From contig CAYFVM010000011.1 of assembly GCA_964346725.1 (NCBI GenBank), positions 1 to 49,088 on the forward strand: a stretch of 49,088 nt of DNA, written 5' to 3'. The stretch's first letter is position 1. Each line of letters begins with the position of its first letter. The stretch comes from UBA1715 sp964346725 (lineage in GTDB: Bacteria; Bacteroidota; Bacteroidia; Bacteroidales; UBA1715). The position numbers were made by a program, and so were the translations under genes. Shown in pieces: positions 40,953 to 49,088 of the stretch. The notes under the pieces are model-generated. The model was given only the letters and a program-made list of their open reading frames with translations. It was not told where the DNA came from and did no database searches.

Positions 40953-43900
40953 CAAAGATGTAGTGATACTTACAAAAATACATTCTGTGTAGCTTGAAGA
41001 ACAGCCGTAGTCGTTTACAATAGTAAGTATCGGGCAGTTGTAGCCATATTGATAGTGGTCCTCGGTAATGGCATTCTCTTTTCGTCTGTATGGAATTTCT
41101 TCATCAATAATGTCTTCGCTCTCGCCTTGATGTCCGTAGTTCCAATACATTGTGTATGGAATTTCTTCGCTCACACGTTCTCCCTGTGCATTTGTGTACC
41201 ACAACGAATCTTGTGTAGAGCTATCAGTAAGTGCTATCACATTACTTGCACCGGGTAACGTCCATGTAAATGATGCCTGTGGCATTGGTGCTACGTGAAT
41301 AACCATGGTGTCAGAAGCAATACAATAATCTTCCGAAACAACGGTCACCATTAAGGTGTCTATTGTTTGTTTTGTCCAATCTACATAACGTGTATTTGGA
41401 AAGTCATTTGACTTGGTGTAAATGAGGTTATTGCCTGAGATATTCCAAAGATAGGTAGATGTCGCTTCAGGGTTTTGTACGAAATAAAACTCATTTACTG
41501 TGCCCTCGCACACCAAACTATCTCCCACAATGGTTGCGTCGGGAATGCCGGAAATTTTAATGCTGTCCTGCAAGATTGTTGTACAGGTAGGCGCATCGGG
41601 GTCGCTGGCAATTATTGTAATAGGAATGTAGCCTGCGTCCAAAAGCTCTAGGGTACTACTTGGTATGGTTATGGTGCGTGAGTGGTTTTCTTCACCATTG
41701 TTAATCATGGAACTGTACCACATCACATCATCGTTGTGTGCAAAAATTGGCACACTGGCATCCTTTTGGGTAGAGAGATATTCGCCCAAACAGATAGGAA
41801 TTGGTAGTAAAATAGGTGCTTTAGGCACATCACGAATTTCGTACGTAGCAGAATGTTGTTCGCTCACACATGTTGTTCCTTCTCGGTTTACGAAATATTG
41901 TGCGTAAATCATGTTCTTGCCTACTTGCATTTCACTCACGTTCGGGGTAAAACTATCTCCTTCAGTGGTGTTTTTGTTGAAATACCACAAAACTTTACCT
42001 TCAATGGTTTTGTCTGTGTGATAATCAATATCCAAGTTAATAGCATTGAGTTGTACCGCATCGTCATGTCTACATTGTACTACAGAAGTGGAATCAATTT
42101 CAAACGTTGGTTGTTGAATTACGTATAATGTAGCAATGGCGGTGTCGCTCACACATCCGTTTTGTTCACGGAGAATGTAGAAATTCATGTCTTGCGCTTG
42201 CACATTTTCGGGTGTGTACTCCAATCCGTTTTGAATAAAAACGGTTGCAAGTTCATCGGCATACCACGAATCGCTGGCAAGATTGGTGGTCAAGGTTGGA
42301 ATGACCTCGTCGCCTGCACACATAGTTTTGTTTGTAGTGATTGGCATTGTTGGTTTTGCATTCACGTAGAATGAAATTCCCGCTTGTTGACTCTCGCATC
42401 CGTCCACTGTTTGCGTAGCGTAGTAGGTATGTTTCCCTATGCTCATGTCGGTGGTTTGGTGCGATTCGGTATACGTCTCAATAGCCTTGGTGGTTTTGTC
42501 AGACAAATACCATGTAATGTTTTCTCCAACGGCAGTAAGCATTGGCGCATCGTCATACGAACAGAGGTTGTACGTGTTGTATGTGAAAATTGGAATACTC
42601 GGAATATCTTTGATTGTGTACACAACTTCTTGCGTCGTGCTTTGGCATCCGTCCACTGTTTGCGTAGCATAGAACGAATACGTTCCTGCATTTGCCACGG
42701 TTGGCGTGTATGTGGCGCTATTTGTTTTGAGCAATGTAGACGAAGAGTGAGAAGCATTGGAATACCAAGAAATGAACGCACCGCTGTTTGCCGTTGCGCT
42801 CACGGCAATATTTGTCTGTCCTTTGCAAATCTCACTTGGCGTAGTTTGAGGCGCATCGGGAATTTCTTTTATGGTAAACGATTTGTTTGCAGGTTCGCTG
42901 TAACAATCATTTTCGGAAACAACAAGCCAAACGGTATTTTGGCCCGTGGCGGTAGCGTTTGGTACAAATGAATTGCCCGTGCCTGCAACTAAAGCATCGC
43001 AAGCAGGATAATTCGGATTCTCTTCGAACCACATATATGAACCCGAACCCGTGTAGTCCGTTGCAGTCATGCTAGGATTCGTTCCTTCAGGTGCCGCACA
43101 AACCGATTCTTGGCTTGCATTGATGTTTGCCGAAGGCGTTTTCTTTACCCTTAACGTAACTTCTGTTTTCTGACTTTCGCAACCAACCGGCAGGGTGTTG
43201 TCGTTCCATTCGGTAACGTAATAGGTATAAACGCTTGCCGTAGTTTTGTCTATGGTTGGCGTGAATGAACCGGTTTCATTTTCTTCGAGCAACGAACCTA
43301 ATGCATCGTAGAAGCGGAATTTCTCAGCACTCCCCGTAGGGCGAGAACCCACTGTCCACGAACCGAGAGAGGCGGTGAGGGCAGGCGTTTCGTCGTAGTT
43401 ACACATTTCAGCACCAACAGTGGTTGGTGCAGGAACCGGACAATTAACAATGACAACCGTAGTTGTTTCGCGCTCGCTCTCGCATCCGTTTATTGTTTGC
43501 GAAGCAAAATATTCTTTGTTCGCTACCACATTGCCTTTGTCGCCCGTCGTCCAAGGATTGCTATGACTTGCGGCGGTTGTTTCGCTTGCGGTGTTGTACC
43601 AATTGATAGTTGCTCCTGTTTCTGCTGTAGCCGAAAGTGTGGCATCCTTGTTTTCAATCGTCATAGAATAATGATTGGTAAGTGTCGGCTTGGGCACGTA
43701 TTGCAAGGTAAGTGGAGTGGTTGCCGAGTTGGAGCAATTCTTTCCGTCGGTGTAATCGTAGCGAACGGTGTAAGTGTTGGTTGCTTGCGCATAGGCAGAG
43801 TTGAAAACGCCGGTTGTCGCATTGATAGCACCCGTTTCGCCGTCAACGCTCCAAGAACCAGAACCCACGCCATTGTTGTGATAGTTTACAGACACTTTCA

Positions 43901-46900
43901 GTTGTTCGTCGCCTTGATTGTAGCAAAGCAATGAAGGATTGTTGGTGTTGAATGTAAATTCGGGCAACGGAAGCACTATCACGTTCGCTTTTGCTTTCGG
44001 GCTTTCGCAGTTTTTGCCGCTTTGCGTTTCAAATGCAATGTAGCTCACATAGAAAACAGAAGTGTCGGCGGTGGCGTTTGAAACACCGTGGCTGTATGTG
44101 GCCGCATCATTGGTGATTGGGTTGAGCGAAGCGTCGTACCATTTCCATTCAATAACGGTAGCGCCGGTAGACGCAGAAAGGTCTGCCAGGCTTGTGTTTG
44201 CACACGATTGCACATCACCAACGGTTGGTTTTGCGAATGGACAGTCAACAATGGAAACGGTTGCTTCGCTGCGTTCACTCTCGCATCCGTTTATTGTCTG
44301 GCTCACCCAATACGAGAGAGGTGTAGCGGTTACCGTTGTTGCATCGTCGCCGGTGGCAAACGGGTTGTCGTTAGAAACGCTTACGCTGCCGTTTGCTTCG
44401 GTGTACCAAGCTACTGTAGCGCTTGTTTCAATATTTTCTGCGGTTAATTCTACCGTTTTTGGGTCGGAAATAATGCCAACGTATGATTCGACTGTTGGTT
44501 TTTGTGCGAATTCAATAGAGAATTGTTTTTTCGCATTATTCGTACAAGAATGAGCATTGGTAAATTCATAGGCAAGTTCAAACGTTTGATCCTTCTCTCC
44601 ATTGAATGTTGGGGTAATAATTCCTCCGGAAGAAATGCCACTGGTTGCGTTGTTAATTGTCCACGTTCCGTTGAGAGAACGAGTTCCATTCACGGTGGCA
44701 ATAACTTCATAGTCTCCGCCATCATAGCAAAGGGTAGGAATTTCGTTGATTGCTATCGTTGGAAGTGCGTGAACGGTAAGTGTAGCCGAGCCGTATCCGC
44801 CCCAGCATGAGTTTCCGGCAGCATCAAGTCCGTCTTGGCGAACTTGGAACGTGTATGTTCCTGCCGTAGAGGTGTAGCCTGTAAGAGTTGAAATGTCTAA
44901 GGTTTCAGTTGTGGCAATCACCGCGTTTGTGCTGTCAATCCATTCGTAGCTTGGCGTGCCCGTTCCGTTTGCTGCAATTTCCGGTAGCGCATCTCCTACG
45001 CAAATCTCTTTAGAAGCAGGTGCAGGCGTTGGTGTGGGGCATTCAACTATTTTGTATACAGAAACGGCTTCTGCACTCGTACATCCGTTGAGCGTTTGGG
45101 TAACGTTGTAGTTGTACGTGCCCAATTCGCTGATGTTGTTTGGGTACATGGCTACGGGACTTTCTGTTGCTATTTCGGTATTGGTGCTATCTTTTACGCT
45201 GAGTGTTGCTCCTAATGTCTTTGCATAATCAATGGTCATGGCGGGTAAACTTGGAATGCTTCCAATGCTCCAAAGCAATTCCGTGCCAATTCCTGTGCCA
45301 GTTGGCGCAAGCACGTTAGTCACCGTGATGTCTCTTGTGACGGTGTTAGAGCAAGTTGCCGTTACATCTGTTCCGCTTCCCCATGTTGCCTCGCTTTCCA
45401 AGGTAAGCGTGGTGGTAGTTGTTCCGGTGGTTGCTACGTCATATTGCGGAGTCCATGAACTACCAGAAACGCCCGTGCCCGAAAGTGTTGAACCTGTTCC
45501 CGGTGAGAATGTGATTTCTACCGCAGCATCGTCTCCGCAGATATTTCCCGGATCGTCAATTTGTGGATTAGGAAGCGCATGAACTTCTACTATAACCGCA
45601 GTGGCGGGCGAGAAACACTGGGTGCCAGCCGTGCCATCGTATTCTGAAGCATACATGGTGTACGTGCCTTCAGTTTTTCCTAATAAATTTAATGTAAATG
45701 TACCTCCAGTTCCATCAGGAGAACCTGCGGCCAAACTTGCAACTGTTGAGGTTGGGATTGTATTTCTGTCGCTAAACCAACCTATGTTGTCGTTGCTTAA
45801 ATGCGAAGAAACAGCCGAAATGGCAATGTCGGCATCGCCTACGCAGGCATGATATTTCACAGCAGTAGGTGCTGTTACCGAACAGTCGGTAATGGTGAGC
45901 GTAGCTTCTGTTGGCGTTGATTGACAACCATTTTGTGTTTGCGTTGCAAAAGCCGAATACGTTCCTACTTTCATGTATCCGCCATCGTCAACGTACGTTG
46001 GTTGATATTGTACGTTGGTAGCAATGACAGTTTGCGTTGTGTCGTTTGTCGCATACCATTGAATATTGTCGCCGGTGGCAGAAATATTCGGTACCGAAGA
46101 TTGATCGGTGACATCAAGTTTTGATGCACTTTGCGATGTCGTTGTAGGTGGGTTTGTGTGATTAACGGTAATGGCAAACGTAGCCGCTTCTGCGCTACAA
46201 CCCGTTGTTGCATCAGTGTAGTTGTATGAGATTGTGTACGGGCCTCCTGCCGTTGCGCTGCTTGGCGAGAATGTTTTGCCTGAAACGCCCGTGCCTGAGA
46301 ATGTTCCTTCGCTCGTAGCCGTTCCGTTGATGTTTGCCAAGAGTGATATATTGCTTGCATAGTCGCAGATAGCTGTAGGATTTAGAGAAACATCGGCAGT
46401 AGGACGTGCATTTACGGTTACAGATGCGCTCGCAGTTGCTTTGCAAGAATTAACATCGGTATATTCCAATGAAATTGTGTGCAATCCTGTTGTTTGCGAT
46501 GTAGGCGCAAAACTACCATCGGCATTCAGGCTGGTGAGCGTTGCACTTGTATAGTTGAATGTACCTGTTGTTGCAGTTCCGGTAGTTTCCATGGTTACTG
46601 TTGCACTATTTGCTCCCCCTTGGCAAACTGCTGTTTTGCTTGGTGTAAGAGTGATAACGGGCAATGCGTACACGTTGAATTTTGTGCTAACTGCCGTTGC
46701 ATCACAACCCTTGTCGCTTGTGAACGAGTACGAAATAGTTTGTTCGCCCGTACTATAGCTGGACGGAATAGCCTCGGCAGTGAATTCGGTTAGCTTGGTT
46801 GCGTTCGTCCACGTACCCGTACCGGTAGTTCCCGAAGGAGTAATGTCAGCGGTAACGGTTTGTGCCGTTGTCTCCGATTTACATTTTGATACGAGAGAAC

Positions 46901-49088
46901 TTAAGGTTACCGAAGGAATTGGATTTACCGTGATGCTTGCCATGCTTGTCCCGACGCAAGAATTATTGTCGGTAACTGAAACGGAAATCGTGTAATCGTC
47001 TGCTGTTGCGGTTTGTGCCGAGTTGAATGTTGGTGCTGCAATTGTTGTTGAATTCAAATAATTGGTTGGCGTACAAGTCCACGTTTGACTTGCGTATGTT
47101 GTGTTTAGGGAAAATTGCTGTGTTTCTTTTTCGCAAATTGCTGTTGTTGCCGGAGAAATTACCGGAGCAGGCAATTTGTGTATAACCACATTGAGAGTTG
47201 CTTTTTCGCTCGAACATCCATTTTCAGTTTGTAAAACAGAGTACGTTGTGGTTCCATCTGTTGCTGTTGAAGGTATCGGTGCAGAAGGAAGTTCTGTATT
47301 ACTTGCATCGAACCATGTGAGAGTTCCCGTTGCGGTAGCTGTCAAAGCTACCGGACTGGCAAAGTTTTGACAATATTTTACATTCGCAGTTGTCGGTTTT
47401 GCCGGAATAGAATAGACTGTAATGGAAGTAGTTGCCGGAGTTGTCATTACACAACCGCTCGCGCTGGTGTATGTGTATGAAACTGTTTGACTACCATCTG
47501 ATGCGGCAGTAAACGTTGCAGATGTTTCATCTACTTTAGTTGCACCCGTCCATGCACCGATGCCGCCTGTTTCGCTTGGCGTTGCCGTAATTGTCGTTGA
47601 AGTTTTGTTGCAAATAGCATTAGGACTAGCGGTAATGGTTGCCGTAGGTATTGGGTTAATGGTAATGGTTTTGGTTGCCGTGCCCTTACATTCGTTTATG
47701 TCAGTTACAGAAACGGTTACGTCAAACGTGTTCGCCGTGATGTCTTTTGTGTAAAGAGTTGGAGTTTTCGCTATAGTTGAACTAACGTATGTTGCGTCGC
47801 CGCCGTTCCATTCTTGTGATTTGTAGGAGGTACTCAAGCCAAGTGTGATTTCTTCGCCACGGCAAACAACGTCTTTTGTCGCAGTGATATTTGGAGAAAG
47901 ATTATTGTTGATAGTTACTACCAGCGATGCTTCTCCGCTCGTACAGCCATTCTCGGTTTGGCTTACGTAATAAGTGATGGTTGTTGCTGTTGCCGTGCTT
48001 GGCGTTGGTGCACCGCTTAGTGCATTATGGTCTGAATCAAACCAGTTTACGGTAGAAGCTGTGGTTGTGGCTGTTACCGCTGTTGCAGGAGAATTTAAAC
48101 AATACGAAACGGGGCTTGTAGTTGGTGTTTCAGGAATAGGATTGATGGTAACGGCAACACTTTTAGCCACTGCCTTACACGAATTTACACTCTCGTAATT
48201 GAGCGTGATAGTTTTGTTGGTTATGGACGTAACGCTTTCGTTCAATGTGGCAGAAAGTGTTGAACTTGTTACGTTTGTCCACGCAATGGTGCCATCGCCA
48301 GCATCTGAAACTGTAGCAGTAATAGTAATATCGTTACCACTACATACTGCCGTTGGTGTTGCTGTAAGAGTGTTTATTACCGGAATAGGGTAAATAGTTA
48401 CTTCATCGGCAGTAGCTTCGTCGGTACAACCGTCAAGAGAAACCGTTACAGTGTATGAACCTGAATTGGCGGTGGTTGCTGCAGATGAAACAGTTGCAGT
48501 AGCAGTAGTGGCGGTAAAGCTCGGTCCGCTCCAGGAATACGTAGCTCCTGTGGCATTTGTTGCAGTACAACTTACGGTAAGCGGCTTGCCGGCACATACG
48601 TTTCCGCTGGTAGTTGCAGCAGTAATTTCCGGTTGCGTTTTTATTTCAATGTTTGTAGAGCTTGTAAGGTCTCCAATTACAGCCGAACAGAAAGCATCGC
48701 TCAGCGCAGTAACCTTGTATGTGTATTCGCCTACAGCTGATGGTGCAGGAGGTGTGAATGTGTTCGATGCAGAGGTCGTGGTAATAGCTGTGTTTACGCC
48801 ATCACTATAGGTGAAAGAATACGGAGCAGTTCCGGTAAACGTGAATGTGGGAGCCGTAACTGTTTCGCCGAAACAATAACTGCTTTCGCCTGAATTCGTG
48901 ATAGTTACGGTAGGTGCATCTTTTTCTTCAATGGTAATTTCTTGTGTTTTTAAGCATGACGTTGGGTATGCAATATCACGCACGAGTACGGTGTATGTGC
49001 CTGCTGCAAGATTAGTTAAGGAACTATTTGCTCCCGCCGTTGGTGCAGAAAGAACCGTTCCGCTTGTTCCCGAGCCGCTGTACCATGA
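40641..49088 (-). CDS. giant repeat-rich T9SS-secreted cell-surface protein, 5' end outside the window
   Basis: At least 2815 residues, still open at the window edge (the last visible frame there reads SWYSGSGTSGTVLSAPT). It consists of dozens of Thr/Ser-rich beta-sandwich modules of about 80-90 residues. Typical units contain YCxN..A..LTATATGTLTWFD followed by YxVxQTxNGC, alternating with PKD-like units ending in ..YTYTSASGC; paired cysteines recur in most modules. The C-terminus is a type B sorting domain that directs export through the type IX system and surface attachment or release. A role as an adhesin, matrix or gliding-related surface protein is inferred. No catalytic domain is visible. 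The true start and any signal peptide lie beyond 49088. Confidence 0.9.
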   Translation of the reverse strand, partial: SWYSGSGTSGTVLSAPTAGANSSLTNLAAGTYTVLVRDIAYPTSCLKTQEITIEEKDAPTVTITNSGESSYCFGETVTAPTFTFTGTAPYSFTYSDGVNTAITTTSASNTFTPPAPSAVGEYTYKVTALSDAFCSAVIGDLTSSTNIEIKTQPEITAATTSGNVCAGKPLTVSCTATNATGATYSWSGPSFTATTATATVSSAATTANSGSYTVTVSLDGCTDEATADEVTIYPIPVINTLTATPTAVCSGNDITITATVSDAGDGTIAWTNVTSSTLSATLNESVTSITNKTITLNYESVNSCKAVAKSVAVTINPIPETPTTSPVSYCLNSPATAVTATTTASTVNWFDSDHNALSGAPTPSTATATTITYYVSQTENGCTSGEASLVVTINNNLSPNITATKDVVCRGEEITLGLSTSYKSQEWNGGDATYVSSTIAKTPTLYTKDITANTFDVTVSVTDINECKGTATKTITINPIPTATITASPNAICNKTSTTITATPSETGGIGAWTGATKVDETSATFTAASDGSQTVSYTYTSASGCVMTTPATTSITVYSIPAKPTTANVKYCQNFASPVALTATATGTLTWFDASNTELPSAPIPSTATDGTTTYSVLQTENGCSSEKATLNVVIHKLPAPVISPATTAICEKETQQFSLNTTYASQTWTCTPTNYLNSTTIAAPTFNSAQTATADDYTISVSVTDNNSCVGTSMASITVNPIPSVTLSSLVSKCKSETTAQTVTADITPSGTTGTGTWTNATKLTEFTAEAIPSSYSTGEQTISYSFTSDKGCDATAVSTKFNVYALPVITLTPSKTAVCQGGANSATVTMETTGTATTGTFNYTSATLTSLNADGSFAPTSQTTGLHTISLEYTDVNSCKATASASVTVNARPTADVSLNPTAICDYASNISLLANINGTATSEGTFSGTGVSGKTFSPSSATAGGPYTISYNYTDATTGCSAEAATFAITVNHTNPPTTTSQSASKLDVTDQSSVPNISATGDNIQWYATNDTTQTVIATNVQYQPTYVDDGGYMKVGTYSAFATQTQNGCQSTPTEATLTITDCSVTAPTAVKYHACVGDADIAISAVSSHLSNDNIGWFSDRNTIPTSTVASLAAGSPDGTGGTFTLNLLGKTEGTYTMYASEYDGTAGTQCFSPATAVIVEVHALPNPQIDDPGNICGDDAAVEITFSPGTGSTLSGTGVSGSSWTPQYDVATTGTTTTTLTLESEATWGSGTDVTATCSNTVTRDITVTNVLAPTGTGIGTELLWSIGSIPSLPAMTIDYAKTLGATLSVKDSTNTEIATESPVAMYPNNISELGTYNYNVTQTLNGCTSAEAVSVYKIVECPTPTPAPASKEICVGDALPEIAANGTGTPSYEWIDSTNAVIATTETLDISTLTGYTSTAGTYTFQVRQDGLDAAGNSCWGGYGSATLTVHALPTIAINEIPTLCYDGGDYEVIATVNGTRSLNGTWTINNATSGISSGGIITPTFNGEKDQTFELAYEFTNAHSCTNNAKKQFSIEFAQKPTVESYVGIISDPKTVELTAENIETSATVAWYTEANGSVSVSNDNPFATGDDATTVTATPLSYWVSQTINGCESERSEATVSIVDCPFAKPTVGDVQSCANTSLADLSASTGATVIEWKWYDASLNPITNDAATYSHGVSNATADTSVFYVSYIAFETQSGKNCESPKAKANVIVLPLPEFTFNTNNPSLLCYNQGDEQLKVSVNYHNNGVGSGSWSVDGETGAINATTGVFNSAYAQATNTYTVRYDYTDGKNCSNSATTPLTLQYVPKPTLTNHYSMTIENKDATLSATAETGATINWYNTASETTAASHSNPWTTGDKGNVVANKEYFASQTINGCESERETTTVVIVNCPVPAPTTVGAEMCNYDETPALTASLGSWTVGSRPTGSAEKFRFYDALGSLLEENETGSFTPTIDKTTASVYTYYVTEWNDNTLPVGCESQKTEVTLRVKKTPSANINASQESVCAAPEGTNPSMTATDYTGSGSYMWFEENPNYPACDALVAGTGNSFVPNATATGQNTVWLVVSENDCYSEPANKSFTIKEIPDAPQTTPSEICKGQTNIAVSATANSGAFISWYSNASHSSSTLLKTNSATYTPTVANAGTYSFYATQTVDGCQSTTQEVVYTIKDIPSIPIFTYNTYNLCSYDDAPMLTAVGENITWYLSDKTTKAIETYTESHQTTDMSIGKHTYYATQTVDGCESQQAGISFYVNAKPTMPITTNKTMCAGDEVIPTLTTNLASDSWYADELATVFIQNGLEYTPENVQAQDMNFYILREQNGCVSDTAIATLYVIQQPTFEIDSTSVVQCRHDDAVQLNAINLDIDYHTDKTIEGKVLWYFNKNTTEGDSFTPNVSEMQVGKNMIYAQYFVNREGTTCVSEQHSATYEIRDVPKAPILLPIPICLGEYLSTQKDASVPIFAHNDDVMWYSSMINNGEENHSRTITIPSSTLELLDAGYIPITIIASDPDAPTCTTILQDSIKISGIPDATIVGDSLVCEGTVNEFYFVQNPEATSTYLWNISGNNLIYTKSNDFPNTRYVDWTKQTIDTLMVTVVSEDYCIASDTMVIHVAPMPQASFTWTLPGASNVIALTDSSTQDSLWYTNAQGERVSEEIPYTMYWNYGHQGESEDIIDEEIPYRRKENAITEDHYQYGYNCPILTIVNDYGCSSSYTECIFVSITTSLYVPNAFSPSNPAEGVRTFQPKGYNLETCVISVYDKWGNLVWYSDEVENGIFVGEWDGHCNGKMMASDVYIWKMEATFLDGQSWEGFDNGNGKKTKFGSVTLIR
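42396..42419 (-). repeat. 24-nt internal repeat of the giant gene, copy 1
   Basis: These 24 nt are identical to 42645-42668 and encode ATQTVDGC. The separation is 249 nt, exactly 83 codons, which measures one Ig-like module in this part of the protein. The surrounding bases are less similar, so identity is local. Confidence 0.8.
42645..42668 (-). repeat. 24-nt internal repeat of the giant gene, copy 2
   Basis: Identical to 42396-42419 and encoding ATQTVDGC. A related 15-nt sequence encoding TINGC occurs at 43482 and 44283, 801 nt (267 codons) apart, a multiple of 89 residues. Confidence 0.8.

Noticed and set aside
42384..42971. A 195-codon plus-strand frame, and other plus-strand frames across 40669-48810
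   Set aside because: They are antisense to the giant repeat gene and inherit its periodicity; no independent motif or promoter box supports them.
40953..49088. An idea that the giant gene is a chimera of several misassembled genes
   Set aside because: The frame is continuous for more than 8 kb without a stop, modules change gradually, and a proper sorting domain closes it; misassembly within repeats cannot be excluded but is not indicated.

Overview
The window is an AT-rich chromosomal stretch from a member of the Bacteroidota, most likely the Bacteroidales. Three lines of evidence support this. The promoters carry the Bacteroidetes -7 box TAnnTTTG and mostly lack Shine-Dalgarno sequences. 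The proteins include types typical of the phylum: GSCFA, DUF5683 beside ParAB, a DUF4105/Lnb-type protein, a TPR-SpoIIE phosphatase, Bacteroidetes-type ParE, and TonB/ExbBD. A giant secreted protein ends in a type B sorting domain of the type IX secretion system (gliding-motility C-terminal domain). The content is mainly housekeeping; I see no phage, transposase, CRISPR array, rRNA or tRNA.

Layout. 1-885: 3' part of anmK (-), cell-wall sugar recycling. 886-1204: a non-coding spacer with a composite inverted-repeat element. 1205-5244: TPR-SpoIIE phosphatase, a coupled AlkD-like HEAT-repeat protein and a BI-1/YccA membrane protein (+). 5377-7694: polysaccharide deacetylase, GT2 glycosyltransferase and an exported unknown (+). 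7691-13532: mfd with a small membrane protein, then a GT4 glycosyltransferase behind a LutA/YkgE-like CCG protein (-). 13691-16827: GSCFA protein, exonuclease III, RluA-family pseudouridine synthase, C_GCAxxG_C_C protein (+). 16824-20867: a GT2-GT4 fusion enzyme, and a compact set thyA - thioesterase - folA - mqnB (-); folA is broken by a 100-N assembly gap. 20984-21745: lpxH (+). 21742-24007: parA, parB, DUF5683 (-). 24254-31963: a Lnb-like protein, nhaD-exbB-exbD-TonB-like operon, a lipoprotein, radA, tonB and frr (+), ending in a clear terminator. 32040-40466: murB, GT4, parE, folK, sppA, lpxK and an OMPLA-like outer-membrane protein, in changing orientations. 40641-49088: a repeat-rich T9SS cargo protein of at least 2815 residues (-), whose N-terminus lies outside the window.

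How it fits together. Much of the window serves the envelope: lipid A (lpxH, lpxK), peptidoglycan (murB, anmK), lipoprotein acylation (Lnb-like), surface glycans (four glycosyltransferases, a deacetylase), TonB-dependent energy transduction with a sodium/proton antiporter, and T9SS surface display. The rest covers DNA repair and segregation (mfd, xth, radA, parE, parAB) and folate/thymidylate plus futalosine-route menaquinone synthesis. Points most worth a second look are the SpoIIE/AlkD-like pair, the nhaD-exbBD-tonB operon, the composite repeat at 920-1117 with a relative at 40585-40640, the OMPLA-like barrel, and the giant adhesin-like gene. I did not find a clearly new defence or mobile system.
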